From Firmicutes bacterium UBA5766 (lineage in GTDB: Bacteria > Bacillota > Desulfotomaculia > Desulfotomaculales > Nap2-2B), in NCBI GenBank assembly GCA_002418775.1, contig DIEU01000048.1, positions 1 to 29,758 on the forward strand: a stretch of DNA of 29,758 nucleotides, in the 5' to 3' direction. This document shows, one piece after another, positions 7,669 through 15,398 of the stretch. A program made the position numbers and the translations under genes. Every line of letters starts with the position of its first letter. Positions within the stretch are counted from its first letter, which is position 1. The notes beneath the pieces are model-generated. The model saw only the letters and a list, made by a program, of their open reading frames with translations. It made no database searches and was not told where the DNA came from.

Positions 7669-8522
7669 AAAGTTTTTCTCCTTATCAGGAAGGCAATGCT
7701 GTTAAAAACCAGGATGAAAATGATAAGGACAATTCCAACTGCAAACAAAGCGCTTAAGTGTAAGCTTCCAGATGCGGACTCTTGGATTTGTCCGACTATA
7801 TGGGAAGTTAAAGTACGTGAAGGATCCAGAATTGATCCGGGAATAGCAAATGCGTTGCCAATCACCATATAAACAGCCATTGTTTCGCCTATAGCCCTTG
7901 CCATTCCAAGAATAAAGGCAGCTGTAATACCTGACCTTGCAGCAGGAAGAAGGACCATCCAAATAGCCTGCCACTGTGTTGCGCCAAGGGCAAGGGCGGC
8001 TTCCTTATAAGAAACCGGCACGGCGCGGAGGCTGTCTTCGGTAATAGTTACCATTGTGGGTAAAACCATAATTGTTAATACAACTATGCCTGCTAAAAGG
8101 CTGTAACCGCTACCTCCAAGCTGTCTAATCAGGGGTACGAGCAAAGTCATTCCAACAAGGCCGTAAACAACTGAAGGAATACCAACAAGAACTTCTATAG
8201 CCTGTCTTAACAGAGAACTTATTCTATGAGGGGCTACTTCAGAGAGAAAAACTGCGCAGGCAATGCTTAATGGCGTAGCTATAACAACCGTACCTAACAT
8301 TGCCAGGGTAGAACCGATGATTAACGGCAAGATGCTGAACTTTTCCTCTTTCAAGCTCCATTCAGTTCCAAAAAGAAATTTTAATAAACCTATTTTTGCG
8401 AAGGCAGGGAATCCTTCTTTGAAGATAAAGATAACAATAAGGAAAAGAACAAGAAGGGAAACGGCAGCGCAAACCAAAACTATTTGTTTGGAGACATTAT
8501 CCACAAAATAACGATTAAACAT
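7665..8522 (-). CDS. pstC: Phosphate ABC transporter permease PstC
   Basis: A 285-residue partner permease of PstA. It begins with a cytoplasmic tail and a strong segment (QIVLVCAAVSLLVLFLIVIF, about 13-32), with further hydrophobic segments through the chain. The EAA loop is YKEAALALGATQWQAIWMVLLPAARSG, preceded by EDSLRAVP, and followed by ARAIGETMAVYMVIGNA, typical of PstC. The length is slightly short but complete. The upstream region carries four Pho-box repeats (8636-8674) and no pstS; the next gene upstream is a carboxyltransferase. The binding protein and ATPase must therefore be encoded elsewhere if this transporter works. Confidence 0.95.
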   Translation of the reverse strand: MFNRYFVDNVSKQIVLVCAAVSLLVLFLIVIFIFKEGFPAFAKIGLLKFLFGTEWSLKEEKFSILPLIIGSTLAMLGTVVIATPLSIACAVFLSEVAPHRISSLLRQAIEVLVGIPSVVYGLVGMTLLVPLIRQLGGSGYSLLAGIVVLTIMVLPTMVTITEDSLRAVPVSYKEAALALGATQWQAIWMVLLPAARSGITAAFILGMARAIGETMAVYMVIGNAFAIPGSILDPSRTLTSHIVGQIQESASGSLHLSALFAVGIVLIIFILVFNSIAFLIRRKTL

Positions 8523-8589
8523 GGAAGTTCCTTTTTGTATGTTGATATTAGTGGAATATAGGTCCCTGGTTTGGTGTATTGTTCTAGGA

Positions 8590-8609
8590 CGCTTACTTAA
8601 GTATAAGCG
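8590..8609. promoter_or_regulatory. Inverted repeat in the pstC leader or promoter region
   Basis: CGCTTA (8590-8595) and TAAGCG (8604-8609) flank an 8-base centre that contains CTTAAG. On the minus strand this region also contains TATACT (8605-8600), a possible -10 element about 30 bp downstream of the last Pho repeat. A second -10 candidate, TATAAC (8631-8626), lies only 4 bp from the repeats. Which one is used cannot be told from sequence. The repeat could be an additional operator or an RNA stem. Confidence 0.35.
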
Positions 8610-8635
8610 AACAGATTAAATGAAGGTTATAGTAA

Positions 8636-8674
8636 TGTTAAGTTAATGTTAAGTTAATGTTAAGTTAATGTTAA
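8636..8674 (-). promoter_or_regulatory. Pho box: four tandem PhoP-binding repeats upstream of pstCA
   Basis: On the minus strand TTAACA occurs four times with an exact 11-bp period (plus-strand TGTTAA at 8636, 8647, 8658 and 8669), the unit being TTAACATTAAC. Known PhoP sites of Bacillus are TTAACA-like hexamers repeated about every 11 bp on one face of the helix, so this is a strong match. It lies 114 bases or more before pstC and points toward it. I infer activation of pstCA by a PhoPR-type two-component system when phosphate is low. The regulator genes are not in the window. Confidence 0.85.
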
Positions 8675-8720
8675 TATTAATATTTTAAGAAGAAAAAGTG
8701 CCTATTGCCGAATGTGCAGT

Positions 8721-10115
8721 TTAAGCGGGATAGTAGTTCATGTTTACATCGGCGAGCTGAGAATCAATTTTTGTCTTTCGGGTGAGCCTTTCCTGCAAAA
8801 ATTCCATTGCTGTTTCCGGAAATAGGGCAATCGAAAGAACATCTTCCTCTTTTTCCATGTATGGTCCGGCTTCAAGGCGCGCGTCCGGCAGACCGGGTTC
8901 CAATAAATCAGCCGGACGGCAGGAGATTGCTCTGTCCTGACCGGTTATTTGTTTTCGAACGCTTTCGTGTACTGGTGCAGGCGGTTGTCCATAGTATCCA
9001 AGCATATATCTTTTAACTTCGTTTGTAACAAGCAGATAACGGCCAAAAAGGACATTGGAAACGGCCTGGGCTCCAATTATCTGGCTTGCAGGTGTAACCA
9101 GGGGCGGGTAGCCGAAATCCTTTCTTACTTGCTGAAGTTCAACAAGTACTTCCGGGAGCCTGTTCAAAGCATCCAGTCCGGCAAGCTGGGTGATAAAATT
9201 AGATATCATTCCCCCTGGTATTTGATAAACCATTACATTGATATCACAGCTTTTAGGGGAAACATCAAATTCTGAATATTTATTGCGGACTTCCTTGAAG
9301 TACTCAGATATCTCACAAAGAAGTTTCAAGTCAAAAGCAGTTTCATATGGAGTGTCTTTTAAAGCGACAGCAATTGTCTCTACAGACGGGAGGGAACTTT
9401 GCATTGCCATTGTTGATATCGCGCAGTCCACCACATCTACACCCGCTTCAATGGCACGTAAATAGGCCATTGGGGCAAGCCCGCTTGAATAATGGCAATG
9501 CAGATGAAGAGGTATCTTTATCTTGGATTTCAAGATCCTGACCAAATCATATGCTGACCGGGGTGTCAGAAGACCGGCCATATCTTTTATACAGATGCTG
9601 TCCGCACCCATATTTTCAAGATTTCTAGCTATTTTAACATAGTATTCGTTATTATGAAAAGGGCTTATCGTATAAACAACTGTGCCTTGAGCATGGGCGC
9701 CTTCTTTCCTCACGGTTTCAATAGCTTTTTGTACATTGCGGACATCATTTAATGCGTCAAAGATACGAAAAATATCCATACCGTGATATACGGTCATCTT
9801 GATGAATTCTTTAAGCACATCATCGGGATAGTGCTTGTAGCCGACTAGATTTTGACCGCGTAAAAGCATCTGTAAAGGTGTTTTAAGATGCTTCCGCAGG
9901 GTGCTTAATCTTTCCCAGGGATCTTCCTTGAGAAATCGCAGGCAAGAATCAAAAGTTGCTCCTCCCCAAACTTCCAGGGAGTGGAACCCTGCCTGATCCA
10001 ATTTTTCACAGATAGGCAGCATGTCTTCAAGACGCATTCTTGTTGCAAGTAATGATTGCTGCCCGTCGCGCAAAGTTGTATCTGTAATTCCTAACCCGTA
10101 CTTTTTCTTAGCCAA
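8721..10115 (-). CDS. 5S-type carboxyltransferase subunit (pyruvate carboxylase subunit B / oxaloacetate decarboxylase alpha / transcarboxylase 5S family)
   Basis: A 464-residue enzyme that moves CO2 between carboxybiotin and pyruvate/oxaloacetate. The N-terminal TIM barrel opens GITDTTLRDGQQSLLATRM (9-27), where D12 is a metal ligand. The family lysine that is carbamylated is K177 in CIKDMAG, and the metal histidines are H206 and H208 in HLHCH. The C-terminal part is the conserved carboxylase domain (IPGGMISNF, FGYPPLVTP, QAVSNVLFGRY). It ends without a biotin domain, as in PycB and transcarboxylase 5S, and the biotin carrier is the gene just upstream (45 bases away). With the 12S-like gene and no biotin carboxylase, transcarboxylase is the preferred role. 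Oxaloacetate decarboxylase would need a membrane beta subunit, which is absent here. Confidence 0.9.
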   Translation of the reverse strand: MAKKKYGLGITDTTLRDGQQSLLATRMRLEDMLPICEKLDQAGFHSLEVWGGATFDSCLRFLKEDPWERLSTLRKHLKTPLQMLLRGQNLVGYKHYPDDVLKEFIKMTVYHGMDIFRIFDALNDVRNVQKAIETVRKEGAHAQGTVVYTISPFHNNEYYVKIARNLENMGADSICIKDMAGLLTPRSAYDLVRILKSKIKIPLHLHCHYSSGLAPMAYLRAIEAGVDVVDCAISTMAMQSSLPSVETIAVALKDTPYETAFDLKLLCEISEYFKEVRNKYSEFDVSPKSCDINVMVYQIPGGMISNFITQLAGLDALNRLPEVLVELQQVRKDFGYPPLVTPASQIIGAQAVSNVLFGRYLLVTNEVKRYMLGYYGQPPAPVHESVRKQITGQDRAISCRPADLLEPGLPDARLEAGPYMEKEEDVLSIALFPETAMEFLQERLTRKTKIDSQLADVNMNYYPA

Positions 10116-10160
10116 GATTTAAGCTCCTCCGGTTAATTATAGATATTTTATTAGGGAGGT

Positions 10161-10544
10161 CTATTCAATAATTACCAGAATGTCGCCGCCAGATACCTTT
10201 TGCCCTTTTTTCACAAGGATTTCCTTTATCGTGCCATCGTCCGTGGCGTTAATTTCGTTTTCCATTTTCATAGCTTCTAAAATTAAAAGGATATCCCCTT
10301 TCTTAACCTGATCACCTACATTAACTTTTATCCTGTTTATACTCCCAGGCATAGGAGATGCGACAACTCCGCGTTTTAGATTGCCGGACGTTCTTCTTGA
10401 ATGAAAAATATTGTGTGGAAGTTCAGTACTGGGGGGCTGCTGCAATACTGGCTGCAGACTGACTATTTGACTTCTAGCCGGGCTTATTTCTTCAACTTCC
10501 ACTTCAAAAGCTTCACCATTCACCGTTACTTTAAACTTTTTCAT
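10161..10544 (-). CDS. Biotin carboxyl carrier protein (1.3S-type)
   Basis: A 127-residue carrier that shuttles CO2 between the two carboxyltransferase subunits. Residues 1-20 form a short strand region (KFKVTVNGEAFEVEVEE) common to decarboxylase and transcarboxylase carriers, followed by a flexible Pro/Ser-rich linker (about 21-57). The biotinyl domain (58-127) has VASPMPGSI and the biotinylation motif EAMKM with the target lysine K93. Its ATG is separated by one base from the stop of the preceding small gene, and its ribosome-binding site GGGGAGG lies inside that gene's last codons. Architecture and length match transcarboxylase 1.3S and methylmalonyl-CoA decarboxylase gamma subunits. Confidence 0.93.
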   Translation of the reverse strand: MKKFKVTVNGEAFEVEVEEISPARSQIVSLQPVLQQPPSTELPHNIFHSRRTSGNLKRGVVASPMPGSINRIKVNVGDQVKKGDILLILEAMKMENEINATDDGTIKEILVKKGQKVSGGDILVIIE

Positions 10545-10545
10545 A

Positions 10546-10773
10546 TCATCCTCCCCTAGGGAAATACTTTATTTTAAAATACCTCGGCCCGGATAACCTG
10601 CTGCGCATTAATTCACTTAAGCCGGCCATTTTCCAGGTTGTTGAAACCGTCTGTTTTCGTTTTCCCGGATTATAATCTTCATTCTTCAGAAGACCGCCTG
10701 CAATCAGAGCCGCTGTAACGGCTGCCACAATTTCAGGTCTTACTTCTTTGGATATTCCCTTCAATTGATTCAA
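10546..10773 (-). CDS. Small accessory subunit of the carboxyltransferase, epsilon-like
   Basis: A 75-residue protein between the 12S-like and biotin carrier genes, with a TTG start seven bases after AAGGAG. Residues 10-28 (RPEIVAAVTAALIAGGLL) form an Ala-rich helix. The tail is strongly basic and aromatic (TTWKMAGLSELMRSR). Helix plus W...R-rich tail resembles the small epsilon-type subunits found with acyl-CoA carboxylases and sodium-pumping methylmalonyl-CoA decarboxylase, which help hold the large subunits together. It lacks the clear transmembrane start of OadG/MmdD, which argues against a membrane pump. The family match is by eye and distant. Tight packing in the operon supports a role in the same complex. 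Confidence 0.7.
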   Translation of the reverse strand: MNQLKGISKEVRPEIVAAVTAALIAGGLLKNEDYNPGKRKQTVSTTWKMAGLSELMRSRLSGPRYFKIKYFPRGG

Positions 10774-10787
10774 TTCTTTCTCCTTCT

Positions 10788-12317
10788 TTATAGTGTAATA
10801 TTGCCGTGTTTTTTCTGGGGTCTTGTTTCTCTCTTGTTTGAAAAAGCCTTTAGCGAAGCTATGATTTTACTTCTGGTCTGCCTGGGGTCAATTACGTCGT
10901 CCACATATCCTTTAGCGCATGAAATGTACGGATTGGCAAATTTGGCGCGATACTCCGCCTCAAGTGTTTCGCGCGTTTCCTGCGGGTTTTCAGATTTGGA
11001 AATTTCGTTGTTATAGAGAATATTGACTGCCCCCTCGGGGCCCATTACGGCAACTTCTGCGGTAGGCCAGGCAAATATTGCATCAGTCCGTAAGGAACTG
11101 CTGCCCAGGGCTATATATGCCCCGCCGTAAGCTTTTCGTAAAATTACGGTAATTTTTGGTACTGTGGCTTCCGAGTAGGCATATAGTATTTTCGCCCCAT
11201 GCCGTATAATACCGCCATATTCCTGCTCAAGTCCAGGCAAATAACCAGGAACGTCTATTAAAGTTACAACAGGTATACTAAAACAATCACAGAAGCGGAC
11301 AAATCTGGCTATTTTATTTGACGCGTTTATATCCAGGCAGCCGGCAAGATAAGTGGGCTGGTTGGCAATAATACCTGCCGTCCGTCCTTCAAAACGGGCA
11401 AAGCCTACTACAGCGTTTGGCGCATATAAAGCCTGTACTTCAAGAAGTTCTCCGGCGTCGACAATAAGCTTGATTATTTTCCGGACATCATAAGACAGAT
11501 GTGGTTCTTCGGGCACAATATTGAGCAATTCCTCCGGGTTTCCAATAGGTTCCCGGGAATCATACTGTGGAGGTTCTTCCAAATTATTGGATGGCAGGTA
11601 GCTTAATAATTGTCTGAGGAGGACCATGCATTCTTTCTCGGATTCCACAACGAAGTGAGCAACCCCGCTAATTTGGTTATGAGTTAACGCGCCGCCTAAA
11701 TCTTCCATGCTTATTTCGGCGCCCGTAACGGCTTTAATAACCTGTGGGCCTGTAATAAACATCCGGCCGATATCTTTCACCATAATAATAAAATCAGTCA
11801 GCGCCGGCGAGTATACCGCGCCGCCGGCGCAGGGACCCATAATTACTGATATTTGTGGGATAACACCCGATGCTATTGTATTGCGGTAAAAAATCTGCCC
11901 GTATCCGTCCAGAGCGTCGATTCCTTCCTGTATACGCGCTCCGCCGGAATCATTAAAGCCAATTACAGGCGCTCCTGTTTTTGTGGCCAGATCCAGGACT
12001 TTACTGATCTTTGCGGCATGTACCCTGCCAAGTGAACCGCCGGTGACTGTAAAATCCTGAGCAAAGACAAATATTTTTTGGCCGTTAACTGTACCGTAAC
12101 CTGTAACTACACCCTCTCCGGGGTGCTCCAGATTTTGTATGTCCTCATTACCTGCAAAAGTATTGATTTCAACAAAAGATCCCTGTTCCAACAAAAGATC
12201 AATACGCTCGCGCGCAGTATTTTTGCCGGCTTCATGTTGTTTACCTATACGGTCTTTTCCACCCCCGGCTTCTATTCTTTCGCGAAGGCTTTTTAGCTGT
12301 TCCAGTTTTTTATGCAC
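10788..12317 (-). CDS. mmdA: 12S-type acyl-CoA carboxyltransferase (methylmalonyl-CoA decarboxylase alpha / propionyl-CoA carboxylase beta family)
   Basis: A 509-residue crotonase-fold carboxyltransferase that takes the carboxyl group from methylmalonyl-CoA (or gives it to propionyl-CoA) through carboxybiotin. Visible family motifs are GKNTARERIDLLLE near residue 31, DSGGARIQEGIDAL in the first oxyanion region, GPCAGGAVYSPALTDF, and VPGYLPG with GAYIALGSS in the second half. The length matches MmdA and transcarboxylase 12S (about 510-520). The GTG start is preceded by AAAGGAGG at a rather long distance (13 bases), with an in-frame TAG just upstream, so GTG is the practical choice. It is the first gene of a four-gene leftward operon and lies divergent from lexA. 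Confidence 0.92.
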   Translation of the reverse strand: MHKKLEQLKSLRERIEAGGGKDRIGKQHEAGKNTARERIDLLLEQGSFVEINTFAGNEDIQNLEHPGEGVVTGYGTVNGQKIFVFAQDFTVTGGSLGRVHAAKISKVLDLATKTGAPVIGFNDSGGARIQEGIDALDGYGQIFYRNTIASGVIPQISVIMGPCAGGAVYSPALTDFIIMVKDIGRMFITGPQVIKAVTGAEISMEDLGGALTHNQISGVAHFVVESEKECMVLLRQLLSYLPSNNLEEPPQYDSREPIGNPEELLNIVPEEPHLSYDVRKIIKLIVDAGELLEVQALYAPNAVVGFARFEGRTAGIIANQPTYLAGCLDINASNKIARFVRFCDCFSIPVVTLIDVPGYLPGLEQEYGGIIRHGAKILYAYSEATVPKITVILRKAYGGAYIALGSSSLRTDAIFAWPTAEVAVMGPEGAVNILYNNEISKSENPQETRETLEAEYRAKFANPYISCAKGYVDDVIDPRQTRSKIIASLKAFSNKRETRPQKKHGNITL

Positions 12318-12498
12318 GTTCAGGACCTAACCTCCTTTTATTAAGCAAAAGGCACTGATGTAAAAATTATCAAATCGCCCTACCTGGCAAAATATGTATA
12401 AAAAAGATTAGCTTAAAATGTTCACCATTTATCCCTATAAATCCTTCCTGCAGGTATAAAATTTCTTTTTTATGTTTTTAAAATATCATCTTATGTAT

Positions 12499-12504
12499 TA
12501 TAAT
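12499..12504 (+). promoter_or_regulatory. Candidate -10 element for lexA
   Basis: TATAAT lies 52 bases before the lexA TTG start in a very AT-rich stretch. The region 17 bp upstream is only TTTTAA, a poor -35. I searched the intergenic region for the Firmicute SOS box (CGAAC-N4-GTTCG) and found none; only a half-site-like GTTC near 12420 is present. Confidence 0.4.
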
Positions 12505-12555
12505 CAAAATAATTGCCAATTAAAAATTTATACTGCAAGAAAGGGGTATTGCGCT

Positions 12556-13167
12556 TTGTTATCCCAACTTACCCCGCGTGAGCGACAGATACTTGATGTT
12601 ATAAAAAAGACAATTCAAAATAAGGGGTATCCCCCGTCCGTCAGGGAAATCGGCCAACTTGTCGGTCTTAACTCAAGTTCTACAGTACATGGCTACTTAC
12701 AGCGCCTTGAACAAAAAGGTTTCTTGCACCGTGATTCATGCAAGCCCCGTGCTATGGAAGTTATGGGTGCCCTACCCGGACTCAATAGCATCAATGTTCA
12801 TTATGTGCCGGTTTTAGGCAGGGTTTCTGCGGGCGATCCTTTACTGGCTATTGAAAACCCGGAGGAAGTCATGCCTGTTCCGGTTGATTTAACAGGCCAG
12901 GGCGAATTCTTTCTCCTCAAGGTTCATGGAGAAAGCATGATTAAATCGGGTATCCTGGATGGTGATTTAGTTGTCGTTCGCCGCCAGCAAACAGCTGACA
13001 ACGGTGATATAATCGTTGCCCTGCTTGGCGATGAAGTTACCGTCAAACGTTTTTTTCTGGAAGATGATCATGTCCGGCTTCAACCCGAAAATGATTTACT
13101 GCCCCCTATTATTGTTAAGAACATTACTATATTAGGTAAAGTTTCCGCCCTGATGAGGAAACTATAA
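12556..13167 (+). CDS. lexA: LexA, SOS-response repressor and self-cleaving peptidase
   Basis: With the TTG start at 12556, nine bases after AAGGGG, the protein is 203 residues, the usual LexA length. An in-frame ATG at 12472 would add 28 residues unlike LexA and would cover the likely promoter. The N-terminal winged helix (about 1-68) includes YPPSVREIG and LNSSSTVHGYLQRLE. The cleavage site is A92-G93 in VSAGDP. The catalytic pair is S127 (HGESM) and K164 (VTVKRF). RecA-stimulated self-cleavage after DNA damage would release SOS genes. The gene is divergent from the carboxyltransferase operon and converges with the PLP enzyme gene 15 bases downstream. I see no SOS box in front of it. Confidence 0.96.
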   Translation: MLSQLTPRERQILDVIKKTIQNKGYPPSVREIGQLVGLNSSSTVHGYLQRLEQKGFLHRDSCKPRAMEVMGALPGLNSINVHYVPVLGRVSAGDPLLAIENPEEVMPVPVDLTGQGEFFLLKVHGESMIKSGILDGDLVVVRRQQTADNGDIIVALLGDEVTVKRFFLEDDHVRLQPENDLLPPIIVKNITILGKVSALMRKL

Positions 13168-13182
13168 TTTTACCTTTCCGGA

Positions 13183-14436
13183 TTATTTATTTTCCTGTTT
13201 TACGTCAAGCACCTTCCTGGCTGCGTTTAAGACGGCTATCTTAACATATTCTTTCGATAAACCGCCCTGTACGTAAACAATATATGGTTCGCGAAGAGGA
13301 GCGTCAGCGCTCAATTCTAATGATGCCCCCTGGATAAAGGTTCCGGCAGCCATAATTATTTTATCCTGATAACCAGGCAGATTCGAAGGCTCCGGGCGCA
13401 CATAAGAGTCTACAGGGGAGGCTTCCTGGATGCCTGTACAGAAGGCTTGTACGTATTCAGGCGCCCCAAGAAAGATACGCTGTACTATATCGGTTCGAGG
13501 TTCGTTGTAAGACGGTGAAACAGCAAAACCCAACCGCTCAAAAAAACGGGCGGTAAAAATTGCGCCTTTTAACGACTCCGCCACAGTATGCGGCGCCAGG
13601 TAAAGCCCCTGATACAACAGTCGTTGAAAGTCGGGGGATGGACCTACTTCCCTGCTTATACCAGGCGCAGACCACCTTCCTGCGGCCATTTCAACAAGAT
13701 CCCTGCGCCCTGCTATATAACCCCCGCTGGGCGCCAATCCCCCTCCGGGGTTTTTAATTAGCGAACCGGCCGTTAAATCTACGCCTGCCGCGGGTGGTTC
13801 AATTTCCTCAACAAATTCCCCGTAACAGTTGTCAACACATGTAATAATACCGGGGCGCCGGGTCTTGACGAACAAAACTAACTTTTTTAAGTCTTTTATT
13901 GCCAAGGAACGACAGTTTGAATACCCCGAAGAACGCTGTATTAAAAGCACCTTTGTTCGCGGATTAATCGCTTTGATTATAGAATTCCAATCAAATTCCC
14001 CATCCCGGATAAGTTCTACCTGCCGGTAAGTAATGCCAAGATCCTTAAGGCTTCCTTGAGCGCTGCCTTTAATCCCGATAATTTCCTGGAGTGTATCGTA
14101 AAGAGGACCTTGAACTGATAAAAGTTCATCACCCGGGCGCAGAATTCCAAAAAGGCAAATTGCTATTGCGTGAGTCCCGCTTATTATTTGTCCTCTAACC
14201 AAAGCATCTTCCGAACCAAAAATCATGGCGTAAAGTTTTTCTAAGGTATCACGCCCCTGATCGCCATAACCGTAACCTGTTGCGCCGCGTAAATGAAAAT
14301 CACTTACTTTAAAATTCCGAAAAGCTCCCAATACCCGTGAATGATTTACAGCCGCTTTTCTGTCGACTCCTTTGTATAATGGTTGAATTTCTTCTTCAAC
14401 TTCATTGATAAGACTTGTCAGATATCGATTTTCCAT
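13183..14436 (-). CDS. Methionine gamma-lyase-related PLP protein (aluminum resistance family, YnbB-like)
   Basis: A 417-residue fold-type I PLP protein of the family named aluminum resistance or methionine gamma-lyase-like (PF06838, Bacillus YnbB). Family landmarks are GATGYGYGDQGRDTLE near residue 50, RGQIISGTHAIAICLFG in the cofactor-binding start, CVDNCYGEFVEE with the conserved Asp, and SLIKNPGGGLAPSGGY containing the likely PLP lysine. The true substrate is not known for most members; a cystathionine/methionine-type C-S lyase is the common guess. Its place beside genes that recycle sulfur nucleosides and homocysteine would fit a sulfur amino acid role, but YnbB homologues occur in many contexts. 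The ATG start has GGGAGA upstream. Confidence 0.88.
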   Translation of the reverse strand: MENRYLTSLINEVEEEIQPLYKGVDRKAAVNHSRVLGAFRNFKVSDFHLRGATGYGYGDQGRDTLEKLYAMIFGSEDALVRGQIISGTHAIAICLFGILRPGDELLSVQGPLYDTLQEIIGIKGSAQGSLKDLGITYRQVELIRDGEFDWNSIIKAINPRTKVLLIQRSSGYSNCRSLAIKDLKKLVLFVKTRRPGIITCVDNCYGEFVEEIEPPAAGVDLTAGSLIKNPGGGLAPSGGYIAGRRDLVEMAAGRWSAPGISREVGPSPDFQRLLYQGLYLAPHTVAESLKGAIFTARFFERLGFAVSPSYNEPRTDIVQRIFLGAPEYVQAFCTGIQEASPVDSYVRPEPSNLPGYQDKIIMAAGTFIQGASLELSADAPLREPYIVYVQGGLSKEYVKIAVLNAARKVLDVKQENK

Positions 14437-14524
14437 AAACTGTTTCTCCCGGTTTCACCTAAATATTGCAGTCCCTGATAGATATCTTCTTTTGATATGG
14501 TCATATAAAAAAATTCAAGAAGAA

Positions 14525-15319
14525 TTAAAACCTGGCAGTAAGCAGCGATTCCTCACACGAGCAGTTTCTTTTGTTTGTTATTGCCTCAATAGCCGCGTAT
14601 AACAAAGTTCTGAGCCGGTCGTTGTTTTCGTTAAAGACCTTGAAAACCTCTTCATGACTCACTGGATTAATAAATTCTTCCCCTTCCAGGCCTACGTCAT
14701 AATCGGTGATTAAAGATATGTTTACATAGCAGATTCCCAGTTCACGGGCTAAAATTGCTTCGGGATACTGAGTCATGTTGATTACTTCCCAGCCCATTTT
14801 CGTAAACCAACGGCTTTCCGACCGGGTTGAAAAGCGGGGCCCCTGGATGACGACTACGGTTCCCCGTTCATGTATTGAAAAACCGGACTCCTTACATTTG
14901 CTGATCACAAGTTGGCGCATTTCCGGGCAATAGGGATCGGCTGCGCTGATGTGGGTTGTAATGGGGCCATCGTAAAAAGTATCCCCCCTGCCCCACGTCC
15001 TGTCCATGAACTGGTCGCAGATCACAAAATCCCCTCTTCTAACATGAGCTTGAAGGCTGCCCGCCGCGCATGGCCCGAATATTCTTGTTACGCCCAGTTT
15101 GGACATCGCATAGACATTTGCCCTGTAGTTGATCATGTGGGGCGGTATGCTATGTTCCTTTCCATGCCGGGGCAGAAAAGCAATTCGCTTGCCTTTAAAA
15201 TCAGCAATGGCTATCTTATCACTCGGCGGTCCATAAGGGGTCTCAATTTTATATTCCTTTACATTGTCAAGAAAACGGTAAAAACCGGAACCTCCAAAAA
15301 TACCTATTTCGGCCTCCAT
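14525..15319 (-). CDS. mtnP: S-methyl-5'-thioadenosine phosphorylase
   Basis: A 264-residue trimer-type nucleoside phosphorylase that splits 5'-methylthioadenosine with phosphate into adenine and methylthioribose 1-phosphate. Phosphate-site residues are in GGSGFY (9-14) and RHGKEHSIPPH (51-61); GPCAAGSL and NMTQYPEAILARELG follow. The purine-binding loop is TDYD, D206 and D208, the pair that in human MTAP contacts the adenine amino group, so 6-aminopurine specificity is expected. That separates it from its paralogue at 19010-19795. The adenine produced can be used by apt, the next gene upstream. The ATG start follows GAGGTG. The enzyme may also accept 5'-deoxyadenosine. Confidence 0.93.
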   Translation of the reverse strand: MEAEIGIFGGSGFYRFLDNVKEYKIETPYGPPSDKIAIADFKGKRIAFLPRHGKEHSIPPHMINYRANVYAMSKLGVTRIFGPCAAGSLQAHVRRGDFVICDQFMDRTWGRGDTFYDGPITTHISAADPYCPEMRQLVISKCKESGFSIHERGTVVVIQGPRFSTRSESRWFTKMGWEVINMTQYPEAILARELGICYVNISLITDYDVGLEGEEFINPVSHEEVFKVFNENNDRLRTLLYAAIEAITNKRNCSCEESLLTARF

Positions 15320-15398
15320 GGTTTCACCTCGCTAAATTTTAAATCTATCCTAAAAACTATTTTTAATAAGATGCAGGGCGACGGTTCTTGTGTGTTTT

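Noticed and set aside
12472..12555. 28-residue N-terminal extension of LexA
   Set aside because: The extension is very AT-rich, includes the likely -10 element, does not resemble LexA, and lacks a ribosome-binding site, whereas TTG 12556 has one and gives the normal length.
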